This document shows positions 22,280-32,810 of a stretch of DNA of 64,000 bases, piece after piece. The DNA comes from Zygnema cylindricum. Taxonomy: Eukaryota > Streptophyta > Zygnematophyceae > Zygnematales > Zygnemataceae. The notes under the pieces were generated by a model. The model saw nothing but the letters and a program-made list of their open reading frames with translations, ran no database searches and was not told the origin of the DNA. The stretch's first letter is position 1; each line of letters opens with the position of its first letter. The translations under genes and the position numbers were made by a program. The DNA lies in assembly GCA_037447655.1 (NCBI GenBank), contig JBBHKE010003448.1, forward strand, positions 229,115-293,114, given 5' to 3'.

Positions 22280-24319
22280 CCTTATTGTTTTTCCTTAACG
22301 TTGATTCTTTCTAACAGTTCGTAATCGTCCACGTCACTCGGACCAAAAATATAATTATTAGCGCAAAAGCGGTCCTCATATGTATATATATATATATATA
22401 TTTTAATGCTAAATTTGAATAGTGTGGATAAGTATTGTTAATAACATCAATACATGCGGTTTCTTTATAACCACTAAAACTACCTAACCTTAAATTTATT
22501 TTTCACAAAATGAACCGAAAAGTTTAACAAAACAAAATATTTCAGTCTAAAATACCATTTTTTTTCACAAACCAATCATCTCTATTAATGGTTATCTGAC
22601 ACTAGTCCACAAATAACGTTATTTACCGAGGTAGTAGCAAAATTGCAAATGAAAATGGTTGAAGTACAATATTTAGTGTTCAAACGTGCTTGATTTGTTC
22701 ATGCGTTCTAGGCGATACACCTCCATATCCAGTATTTGCATCACATTTTGTCACGGAAAAAAAAATCTGATTTTTTTGCAATCTCGATAGAATTCGAAGT
22801 TTATTTTCGGAAACATAAATTGAAGAAGATAAAAGAACAATTGAACAACAATTGTTTAACCCTAATCCTGTTTGTAACCTTAATCCTACAAGAGAACTTT
22901 GCTCTACATAAGATTGCAAAGCAAGAGAGGTGGAACCCATGGAAATGGTTACTTATACTGAATACTAATGGTTACTAATACTATACCTATACGATGTAAA
23001 GCTTTTATAGACAAGAGCACAAGATTTTATTATAAAAAAAGCGACGGTTAAACCATCTGAGTACAAAACGTGATTGAAATGGAAAATTGTTCACTACCAT
23101 TAAACGTTATGGAAAACCCAAAAGCACAAACAAAAACTACAAAAGATAACAAGGCATTGATAGTGAATTATAAGTGCAATACCAATATTAGTATAGCTGC
23201 ACCACATTACGCTACACCACGTGGATTAATAAAGGCCACCCAATTACACCTTGTTTGTAAAAAAATAATTAATGTTTTTTTGTCAAAAAAAGTGGCACTC
23301 AATTTAGTGCTTTCAACTCCGTGAACTAAATATCCTTGGCCGACAAGGCGACAATGCAACAAACATGTCTATACGGTAAACTCAACATAGTACGACATAT
23401 CATACAACAATTCACATCTCAAAAGTTGAGATTTGCCAGCATGGCATCATGGTCACCTTAACGATTTTTCCTGTTAGGGGACGTGGTGGATTTTTAACGT
23501 CTTGCGCATGGAATAAATATTTGGAAAATATCAAATATTATAGAAATGGACGTGGACGAAGAAATTCATTTGGACGGGATTTTGCGGGATGGGTTGGAAC
23601 TGTGCAAGAGTAGAGGTTAAAATAAAAATATCACAATAATCAAAATTGAAAATCACAATAAAGAATAAGTTTCATTTAAGAAAGGTTGATTATTCTTGAA
23701 GACACGAAAGGAACAAAAAAGTAACATGAAAGTGGAAAACATTGGACTAGATTAACCCACAGAGAACCAAGAATACTTTGAGAATCGAATAAGAAACAAT
23801 AAAGGGTTAAGTTAAAGATGCGAGTAAGGATAGACAAAAACCTAAACCAAAAGACAAAAACATAAACTATATAATATTATGGACCTGTGTGCAATATAAG
23901 CAAGCTTCTTAACGCCCACCGCCGCAAACCACCATGCCTTGATACATCAGCTCCCCACATTACTTCTCTTGCTGAATAAATTATTTGGTTGGGGTGGTGG
24001 TGAGAAGGAGCATTGAACAAAAATACGTCCTCCATTGCGAATTTAGTAAAAGCCATGGAAGAAAGGTTAAGGCTATAGTTTCACTATCGTATGTCACCAA
24101 GTCGAAGGTTTTCTTTGGGCTTTGCAGTTCGGCTGCAGTTATAGGCTTGGCTGCAAGCTACAGTCTCTATCCCTACAAGGATCAATGATTGATTAGAGCA
24201 TACACTTAGAATTGGCTATACTAAATTCAGTTTGCACATGGTTCATAATGCGCCACTCGATTAAATGAGTGTCATCGACACTAGATTGTTACGTTAAATT
24301 TGAAAAACACTCACTTGAC
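22280..24319. other. No gene recognised; AT-rich spacer
   Basis: It contains a (TA)n run at about 22381-22402 and short open frames of at most about 86 codons without known motifs. No transposon termini were recognised. Confidence 0.5.
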
Positions 24320-24322
24320 TTA

Positions 24323-25060
24323 GGGTGAAGTTCCATCGGACGTTTCTGTAATTGTAAGGCCAACTCTACAGACCGGGTCGATTGAGTCGATGTTCCATCA
24401 CAAAGAGTCTGTAAGCCACGTGTTCAAAATTGACTGGCGCCACCCAAGCTACGATCCGATATTGAATATCTTTCAAATTTATAGCATTGACAAACTTAAC
24501 TTCAAATCTTCACTTTTTTACCTTGTACATACGTACGAATTAATCATACGACATAACTTTTATACTTTTTGCATACGCCAGTTTGTACGCCAGCTCATTT
24601 TTTAGGGTTTATGTTTTCGAACATAACGAAAGTCCTTTAAGAGAAATAGTGTGACAAACAAAAGTTATCGCTAATAGCGTGACGAAGGAATGTTACAAAA
24701 TTTCGTTTTTGTTTTCGGTTGTATTTTGGAAAGCGCGTGTCTTGTGCAAATGCTAAGATTTTTCGTTGGTTTTACATCATGACACGTAGCTTAATCGTCT
24801 AGCGTGTCACGATTTTTTTTTTCTGTATCTGCCAACCCACCTCCTCGAGGCGGGTTGACAGTTACAGAGAAAAATGAAGCGAACTCCTCGCAGATGAACA
24901 TCTAACGGACAGCATTACCTCAAAGACCTTCGAAGAGTATTGGCAAGATTCTCTTTAATGTTGTTTTTGGTATAAAAACAAAATAGGCGGTACGACTTGG
25001 TATGGAGAGTCGGGGATTTTTGTAAACTTCCCCACTTTCTCCCCTAATGGAACGTTACCC
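24323..25060. mobile_element. PIF/Harbinger-like MITE (738 bp)
   Basis: Termini GGGTGAAGTTCCATCGG and CTAATGGAACGTTACCC are flanked by TTA (24320-24322 and 25061-25063). It is homologous to 10493-11228, including the internal hairpin AACCCACCTCCTCGAGGCGGGTT. The right-hand TTA is shared with the next element. Confidence 0.8.
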
Positions 25061-25063
25061 TTA

Positions 25064-26238
25064 GGGCGTGTTCCCATGTGTTCAAGTAAGGGATTTTTCC
25101 CGTCGTTTTCAAAAAAAATGGGACTTCCAACGATAAAATATTACGCCGTACAAAAATGGGCAAAAACACAAGTACATTTTGTGTCATCTTGGAACTTAGA
25201 AGGTAAGGCAATTTGGCGTTATTATCATCGCGACCCACTTCCAGCTCATCTTCATACTTGCACTGGAATCAAATCGCGATCTGATTTTAACCAAAATAGC
25301 ACCCTATCGATGAATAGAAAGCATGTATTGCACGCGTGAAACGTCTTCGGAATTTTTTGAACGAGGGAGAGTACACACTATTTTTTTACATGCTCGTCAC
25401 GCGCATGTACGTACAAAAATGACAAGCATGTACGGAAAAAAATTCGTTGGTGTCTCGGACCTCCACTTTCATTCATGGGTCCTTCGCAAAAGTTTACATC
25501 GTCCTCGTCTCTCCCCGTTTTTTTCATTCGACCGCTCCTCTTTCTCCCATCTTTAAATGAAATGCAGCAATAATGGTATCAAATGAAAGATATATAATTT
25601 TCCTTTTTTTTGTAATATTTTTTGTCCCATTTTGATGGCATATCGAATGATAAATGGTAAGAAATAGAAATCGGGAAGCCATGGCCGAAAGTTTACGTGT
25701 TGATGACGTCATAAGGTAGCATGACTTCCCAAGGTAGCATGACTTCGCAATGTCACAAAACCCTAAACATCTACAATGTCACAAAAAACTCGACGTCTAC
25801 AACCGTCGCCGTTTTTGTAGACGTCACTAATTTTAGGAAGTTTCGTAGTACACCTTGAATCGTTATTAGACTATAGAAATTATTAGAGTAAAGAAAAAAT
25901 TAGGGTCATTCATTCTAATATACTGCCGGGAGACGTGGCAGACTATGGTCCACGTTCTTAAATTGTGTAATTTATTCTATTTAAGGTATCAATGTCAATA
26001 TTTTGGGGTGCCGATATAGAGTACACAAGGCTAATAACGATTCACGGTGTAGTATACATTTCGTTTCGTACTATCGTAGGCTGTCGCATATTTTGTAGAT
26101 GTCTACAACTGTCACATGTTTGAAGTAATGAAGGCGCAAGTAATGATTGACATAGGAACACTTTGAAAAGTACACCGTAAAATCTGCGCTAAAATCCAAA
26201 GTAACGTTTCAAAGTTTCAGTTACATGGGAACACGCCC
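25064..26238. mobile_element. PIF/Harbinger-like element, second family (1175 bp)
   Basis: Termini GGGCGTGTTCCCATGT and ACATGGGAACACGCCC are perfect 16-bp inverted repeats with TTA on both sides (25061-25063, 26239-26241). The element at 42776-43658 has the same ends and much the same interior. A mariner-like MITE (25849-26051) is nested inside. There is no transposase ORF. Confidence 0.85.
25849..26051. mobile_element. Tc1/mariner-like MITE nested in Harbinger-like element
   Basis: Termini CACCTTGAATCGTTATTAG and CTAATAACGATTCACGGTG are flanked by TA on both sides. The terminal motif (CACCGYGAATCGTTATTAG) is shared with the copies at 34648, 44019, 47595 and 53648. Confidence 0.75.
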
Positions 26239-26334
26239 TTAGAATGATTGATTCTATTAGCGTTGGCAGTGTAGAAAAAGGAAGTAGAATTTTATGCATG
26301 GAAATCGGTTTTCCTAAAGTACATACAGTACGAC

Positions 26335-26505
26335 AAAGTCAACCAAAAATAGTAAACATGTTCTCGCAAAGACATGAACAATTGAACATGCCAGCTGTTG
26401 TGTCGGATTTCTTTTGTCAGTTTCGGTTCCGATTCCGGTTCCCATTTCGGTTCTGGTTCCAGTTTCGGCTTCGGTTCGGATCTCGGTTCCCGTTTTCGGA
26501 GGTGA
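26335..26505. repeat. Hexanucleotide-rich direct repeat, copy 1
   Basis: After AGTCAACCAAAAATAGTAAAC and CATGCCAGCTGTTGTGTCGG comes an irregular array of CGGTTC/GGTTCC-type hexamers. The same order is found at 27893-28060. The two copies flank copia fragment F. Confidence 0.75.
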
Positions 26506-26889
26506 GAAGTTGCCAACGCTTGGGTGAGGTGCCTCAAAATGAAGTGCCTTGCATTCATGTTGGTGTACTCCCACATCTGAATGTCGTTTTCCTCGGTCTT
26601 CACGGCCACCGATCTGGGTGCCATGGCATTAGGAGTGAGAGGTGTCTCCTTTCCTTTCCCTTTTTCGGACACACTGCTGTCCCCATCATCTGTCTCCTCC
26701 GTTGGAGCAGATCCTGCTGCAGAAAAACCTCACTCCTCCAAACCCTGGTAGAGTTCCTTGAGATGGACGTTTCACTTGTCCACTAACAATACCCCTGTAT
26801 CGTTTCTCACATAATGCCCCTGTCAACATAGCTTCCCAGTAAATGAATTCAGATCCGTTGAATATGGGTACCTTAGAGGGTGGGCCCAT
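26503..26889 (-). pseudogene. Truncated copia gag (element F)
   Basis: The frame starts MGPPSKVPIFNGSEFIYWEA at the ATG inside the primer site (position 26889) and matches gag of element C. It reaches NMNARHFILRHLTQALATSHL and then runs into the hexanucleotide repeat (KREPRSEPKPKLEPEPK-like, not gag). A frameshift occurs near 26700. No zinc knuckle or pol remains. Confidence 0.8.
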
Positions 26890-26893
26890 AACC
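26879..26893 (-). promoter_or_regulatory. Half-tRNA initiator-Met primer site (element F)
   Basis: On the minus strand GGTTATGGGCCCACC follows the LTR terminus ATTGCA. It is identical to the sites at 15291-15305 and 33972-33986. Confidence 0.8.
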
Positions 26894-27604
26894 TGCAATT
26901 ATGTGTCCTCCATTTGGACCAAGAATGAGGAAGCCTCTAGGTAGTTTTTGACTAACCCACTTTCAACAAGAGCAACTGCTACCCTAGCAGATAAATAGAT
27001 AACTTGACTGCACCCCTGTGCAGTTTGGACTCCCTTGAGTCGACAGCAAAAAGAATCACTCAAAACGCCTTACCAGACGATTAATTATCAAGCGGCAAAG
27101 ATGCCAATATTTATACAAGCTTGTTGGGAGAGAGGCGGCTACCTCCTCAATCCACTAAGTCTCAAACCCTCTCACAATCCCTATCTATTGAAGTACGGGA
27201 CCAATCAGAAGACTGTATAGTACAGAAAAGTACCATGGCCGATGTACTTTCTGTACGACCTGTGTACGATAAGGCCATGGAGTGGACGCGTGTCTCTTCC
27301 GGACTTGTCCTCACGCTCCCGGGATTCCGGCTTCCCAATGACATATTGCCACGTGTCGTCAAGTTATGTTACATCCGCAAACTGCCAAAGCGGTCATTCC
27401 ATGATCTTGGCGATGATGTGAGCCGTCGGATCTAATTCGGCTATAATTCGTAGCCGTTCAAAACAAATGTTCGGTACATTTGTTTCGAGTGCACTTAATT
27501 TCCCAACTAGTTTCTATCTATCCTATTTGTAATTCCGTTCATCGGATTAGTCGTCTATCTATTGTTTAAATAGTTATCAAACCCTATGTATCGTAACCCA
27601 CTAC

Positions 27605-27684
27605 TACGACAGACTGGTAAGGGTTGACGGCTATGCCTTGCCCTACCGGTGAGAGGTTCGAGTCCTGCCGGACTCAACCTTTTT
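27605..27684 (+). other. tRNA-like block with T5 run, antisense in LTR F
   Basis: GGTAAGGGTTGACGGCTATG is followed by GAGAGGTTCGAGTCCTGCC (B-box GGTTCGAGTCC, a full consensus match), then GGACTCAACC and TTTTT at 27680-27684. The T-run is the loop of a hairpin CTCAACC/GGTTGAG, and a second hairpin AGAGTGAC/GTCACTCT follows. It is nearly identical to the LTR A block and opposite in strand to the retrotransposon transcript. Confidence 0.65.
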
Positions 27685-27892
27685 GGTTGAGAGTGACTTA
27701 GGTCACTCTTAAGCCCTGCCTATGGAGCTAAGGCAGCCATGGCTCCACCGCCCTCTCTCTCCTTCAGTGACTACAACAAGTATGGGGGTCAGAGAGAGAA
27801 GGTGGAGGCAAGCTGCCTCTGCTTTTCTTTTCCTTCTTATTTTAATTAAGACCTAGGAAATACCTCCCCTAAATCTAGTGATTTGAACAGAC

Positions 27893-28060
27893 GAAGTAAA
27901 CCAAAAAATAGTAAACTTGTTCTAGCAAAGGGATGAACATGCCAGCTGTTGTGTCGGATTTCTTTGGTCAGTTCCGGTTTCGGTTCCAGTTCAGGTTCTG
28001 GTTCCCATTTCGGTTCTCGTTCCAGTTTCTGCTTCGGTTCGGATCTCGGTTCTGTTTTCG
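27893..28060. repeat. Hexanucleotide-rich direct repeat, copy 2
   Basis: It matches 26335-26505 and extends further to the right (to about 28100) with CGGTTTCGGTTCCG-type units. It could be the original site into which F was inserted. Confidence 0.75.
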
Positions 28061-28099
28061 CCGGTTTCGGTTCCGTTTCCGGTGCCTGGTCACGCTGGT

Positions 28100-29644
28100 G
28101 CTACCGTTTTTTTCACAGTTCCGGTTTTTTCTCCAGTTCCTGTGCCGATTTCGGTTCACAATTTGCAGTTTTTGTTCCCGTTTTGTAGCGACCTCGAGCC
28201 CGTTCTTCTCAGCAGATACGTTGAATCTCCTCCCTTGAGATTCTTCCTCAATCCTTTTTCCGACGTTGAAATGTTGGGGAACGTTGCAAATTTGCAAATG
28301 TGTAGTGCATCGCGTAGAAAATCTGTCGCAAATTGAGGTTGTTCTGGGAACGTTCATTGCATCGTGTTGAAAATACCAGTTTTGACGTTTGACGTCCGTA
28401 CAGGAGGTCGTTCCCGTGGCATGGTTCTGCCCGCATCTCCCGGAATGCCAAACAACATTGACGGAGCCGATCTTCCTTGCGAGGATCGGCAGGGGACGTC
28501 GCTGTGCGTAGATTCTACAGAATGACGTGTGCGCATAGAGATTGTCAATTCTAAATAAGGGGAATCTGTAAAATCATTATAACCTGACATCTTTTCTGGA
28601 TCGTTTGGGGTCGTCCTGAAGATCCGGAGGTCTTTGGACGCGGCGAATCGATGCCGCTTTACCCGCTGGAAGGGCATCCACGTGGCAATTTACTTCCCCC
28701 CTTGTAGCTCCGTACATCTTGTGCTAGATACGGCGAGTTAATCCCTGGTCACAGCTCCATCAAGCAGAATCTTGGTCCCTCCGAATCTCAGTACCACCAT
28801 TTCGAAGATACGATCACGTCATGTCACGTGGCTTATTCGGTCAATATTTTTTTTTGGGTCTTTGCCCAAGTCTGTGCGAGCCAACGTGGCAGTCGCAGAT
28901 CAGTAGGCGTATGTATCCTAGATTATTTTTCATGCAGCTGCCCGTAGCGTTTTCTATTTTTTGCGAATCGTCCCCACAAGCCTTACGGGAACGAGCCACG
29001 CCAGATATTCCGCGTCCGACGCAATCTTTGGTACTGTACTGCACTGGTGGATTTTCTCGAGGGGCTTTCTAGTCCAGTCTCAAGGGTGCCGACGATTCAC
29101 TACAGTACAGTACTGTACAGTACTGTAATTATATGAAAGTATGGGATGGCCTGACGTGGACGATGGGCTGGCAAAAGCGAAGCCGACAAAACTAAGTACA
29201 GAATAAGTATCATGATGACGTCAAGAGTACATCAATTTAATCACTTTCTTCGTACGGTGTACTTTTTTTCAGGTGCCACAATCAGTTCTTAAGTAGAACG
29301 TCAGAAATAAGCTCCCATGTCGGTGCATGGTCGCCTGCCCTAAGTAGCTGCCATGCGGATTCTGCTTCGCGGAACTTATTAGCCTTCACACGATCACACA
29401 AATGTAGTCCGTAAAAAACAGAAATTGTTTCGTCGTATTCGATCCGTATTTGTCGTTGTTGTTCGTACATTTTCTCTCCTTTTACTGTTGTCCGCGACTC
29501 GTCCAGACCGTCGCCCTTGTTTCAAGTTGCCCGCACACTTCTCGATCCCCTCTTCCCCTCTCTCTCCCACGCTTCCCCGCTCTCTCCCTCTGCGCCTCTC
29601 CCTCTCCTTCTTTCTCCCCCCCATTCCCCTCCCATCCATCCGCC
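28100..29644. other. Spacer and 5' flank of the amidase gene
   Basis: No complete gene is recognised. A palindrome TACAGTACTGTACAGTACTG... lies at 29101-29127. A minus-strand open frame of 62 codons ends at 29282; it reads like coding sequence (FREAESAWQLLRAGD) but has no known domain. The last 110 bp before the amidase ATG is a strong pyrimidine-rich tract (CTCTCTCCC, CTCCTTCTTTCTCC), typical of a plant core promoter or 5' leader. Confidence 0.5.
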
Positions 29645-32600
29645 ATGCCGCAGGGCTCCATCTCGTCCTCCAAAGACGCCGTCGGCGTGGCCGTCGTGAA
29701 CTACAAGGTACCTCGCCTCTCCCTCGCGCCACACCCTTGGCCCACCTGCCACGCTCCAGGCGCAGAGTCGCAGAGTCGCTGACGCCGGGTGTGCACACCC
29801 CCTCGTGCCTCTCTCCCAGGTGCCGGTCTGCGAGTCGCCGGCGGACGTGCTCGCCAACTGCGACCGAATCGCCGCCAAAGTGAAGAGCGCCAAGACCGGA
29901 TACCCGGGGCTGGACCTCATCATATTCCCCGAATACTCCACCCAGGTAACCGAAATCACGCCCAACTCAACCACGCCACGTGCACGCGTACCGTCGTACG
30001 GTTTGTCTTCTCGCTACCTCTCTGTCTTCCAGCTGTGCTCTTTGTCCGCTGTCGATTTCACGACCGGCCACTGGTTTAGTTTCTGCTGTTTTTCTAACAA
30101 TGGAAATGCGCTTCCGCGTTCGCCTCGTCTGCCTCCTGGGGGGGGGTGTCCGTACGGCAGGGCTTCCATCCCTCCAAGTGGGCGGATTTCACGACCGGCG
30201 TGGACGGCCCGGAAGTGGCCATTTTCAAGAAGGCCTGCGTGTGAGTACCTGGCAGCCATGGAGTCGGGCCATCGATGGGGATCGGGTGACGTGACCAAGC
30301 CATGGGGAGTTTCGCATTCGTGGGTAGTAGGGGATTTTGAGGGGAAACGGTTTTGCTCCCAATGGTGGGTTGGGGAGTAGGGGGTTCCCGGGGTTACTGG
30401 ATGGGAATTAAAGTGGAACGTCGTACGGATAGTCTGGGGAGGGATAAGCTTGGGCTACAAGTGAGGTTTTATCTCTTGGGAGAGTGGGGGAGTGGTAGGC
30501 CATGGCAATGGTCATCTCTCGCACATGTATGGTCATGTATTCATCAAGTTTCATATATATTTATTGTTTTTTAATGGGAGGCAGAGAGAATGGCGTATGG
30601 GGTATCTTCTCTCTCACCGGGGAGCGACATGAGAATCCTGAATGCAATCCGTACAACACTCTCATTATGATAAGCGACAAGGGAGAGATCGCTCTCAAGT
30701 GAGGAAATGCTTACCACTGTCACCCCACATTGGTTTCTTCCTTCTTGTCCCTTTCTATTTTCGGACTTTCCATTTAATGCGATTGCTGGACACGTGGAAG
30801 GTCTGTTTTGGCTTGTAGTGTCAATGTAGTTGTTATTCCATGGCTATAGTTCTCAGTTCAGTTGCCACATTGGCGAGTCAACTGTATGTTCTGTGTGTCA
30901 GTTCCGTTTTGCTACAGAAATTCAAGTGACATGTTTCTGTTTACTCTGTTTTTATGGCTAATTTTTTTTTGGGACTTTACGTCAGATGGCCCAATTAAGT
31001 TTCTGTTCATTGTTCCACTGCAGTTTTATGTGAAGTTCTTGAAAACTCAGTTATTTTTGTGTGAGAAATTTTTGAAATTTACAGTTGCAATTTTATGTGA
31101 ATTTTTTCATGTCTAAGTTGCAGTACTTATGTGAGTTTCCTGAAAACTCCGGTATTCTATGTAGAGTTTTGCAACTCCTTAGTTGCAATTTATCCATGAT
31201 TCAGTTGATTTACCAAAAAGTAAATCTCTTGAATACTCAGTTGGAATCAACCGTTTCCGTTGCAGGTACCGGAAAATGTTCCCCTGGGTTCCCAAGGAGC
31301 CATGGACAGCTGGTCACGAAACCGCTGTGGCTGAAGGGCCCAAAGGTCTCATTGTGGGAGGCACCATTTGCTACGACTGCAATCTGCCCGAGATTTGTCG
31401 CGACACGGTGGCCAAAGGAGCGGAACTTCTCGTCCGAATCCAGGTACTCGCCGCACTCAGCATGGGCGATGCGCACCTCGTCATGCTCCGCAAAGTGAGA
31501 GGGAGAATGCTCAATTAACCTTATCAGGGATTCCTTTTTCCTTTTTTTGCCCTCAGGGCTACATGTACCCCTCCATGGAGCAGCAGCGAATGGTGGCGCG
31601 AGTTCGAGCGTGGGAGAACAACTGCTACGTGGCGGTGGCCAATATGGCTGGCAGCGACCTCGTCTACTCCTACTTCGGCCACTCCAACATTGTGGACTTT
31701 GACGGCCACGTGCTTGCAGAGGCCGGCTTTGACGCGGACGCCCTCACCTATGCCACGCTCTCCCTCACAGCTATTAGGGACGCCAGAAGGTTAGAATTCT
31801 TTTGCACTAATGACCACTAGTAATGGGATTGTGGAAGAGAAGTACTTGTCGCTATTTACCACTGGGTACTGAATTGTGGAACGGTCCATATGGGAGAGTT
31901 CTGAATCTTATACCTTTTTTGGGGCAAGGGCGTTGATAGTGGAGTTTAAGTGTGAACCTAAGCGATTGATGTATTTGTGGACATGTTGGTATTGTGAGCT
32001 GGAATTTGTATCTGCGTGATTTAACCAACCACTATTTTCTGGTCTTGCAATGCGTTGCAAGTTTCGGATGTTTTTTGTCAGAGACCATTCCTTCTGCAAA
32101 AGGATATTTTTCTATGGATTCCTGATATTGTTCAAGCCAATAGCTCTATAAACAGGACTTCCATAACAAAACAAGGACCTATACTTTTTTTTCTGCTATA
32201 CTTGATACAACCTTCTGCATGATAATAAGCAGAACAAAAGGGGAGAAAAAGAGGTGGAAAAACATAAAAGAAGGACAACACAGAGCTTTCTAAGACTGCC
32301 TCTCCTTTTTGCAGAAACTGGACGGCGGAGAATCATCTCTACAATCTGGTGCACCGTGGATACACGGCTGAGCCTGGAGGTCACGCAGCGTGTCCTTTCG
32401 GATTTTACAAAAACTGGGTGAACCAGCCGGAGGTGAGCTCACTCATGGAGACTAAAAGGAAGTTGACTAAGAGAAACTAAGTGACTTGACAGCTGAGTTG
32501 ATGCATAATCTCATTATTGAGGGCCTTTAGCCTCGATTTTCAACTTCAGCATGTCCACCTTAAATATGGAGGCACGAATGCTTTTTTTGATGATTCCAGC

Positions 32601-32810
32601 CAATTATAACGGTGTTTAGAGTTCAAACCTGCTGTCTAAAATCCAAAATCTTTCTCGACGCAGGTTGCCAAAAGAACCATGGAGGCGTTGACACGAGATG
32701 ATGATAACCCTAAGCAGGCCTCCGGAAAAGAAGTGGAGCCTCCCCCTCAGAGTGCCCTGTGGAAGGCAGGAAGCTCCATTATAAAGGGAACACTGGCCAA
32801 TGGGGCATGA
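29645..32810 (+). CDS. amiE: Aliphatic amidase, AmiE type (nitrilase superfamily), 8 exons
   Basis: Exons: 29645-29707, 29820-29945, 30161-30240, 30585-30698, 31266-31443, 31557-31789, 32315-32432, 32664-32810. All introns are GT-AG, phases agree, and the protein has 352 residues. AmiE-type enzymes hydrolyse short aliphatic amides to the acid and ammonia. The N-terminus ([16 protein letters not shown]) and length are close to bacterial AmiE (346 residues). The catalytic residues are all present: Glu59 (FPEYS), Lys131 (KYRK), Glu139 (KEPW) and Cys163 ([10 protein letters not shown]). [14 protein letters not shown] and [14 protein letters not shown] are further family blocks. No signal peptide is seen, so it is probably cytosolic. 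Formamidase (AmiF) is the main alternative. A bacterial-type enzyme in a fully intron-bearing plant gene suggests ancient transfer; this is inference. Confidence 0.9.

Larger units (their letters stand above)
26503..27889 (-). mobile_element. Copia fragment F: LTR, primer site and start of gag
   Basis: The minus strand reads LTR (27889-26894, 996 bp, TGTTCAAATCAC... to ...ACACATAATTGCA), primer site (26893-26879) and then gag. The rest of the element is missing. F lies between two direct copies of a hexanucleotide-rich sequence (26335-26505 and 27893-28060), which suggests deletion by recombination between repeats. Confidence 0.85.

Noticed and set aside
26244-26786. 180-codon plus-strand frame over the hexanucleotide repeat
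   Set aside because: It is antisense to copia gag and to a low-complexity repeat, which explains its Phe/Arg-rich sequence.
29282-29470. 62-codon minus-strand frame near the amidase promoter
   Set aside because: Composition looks coding-like, but it is short, without a known family, and no further exons were found upstream on its strand.
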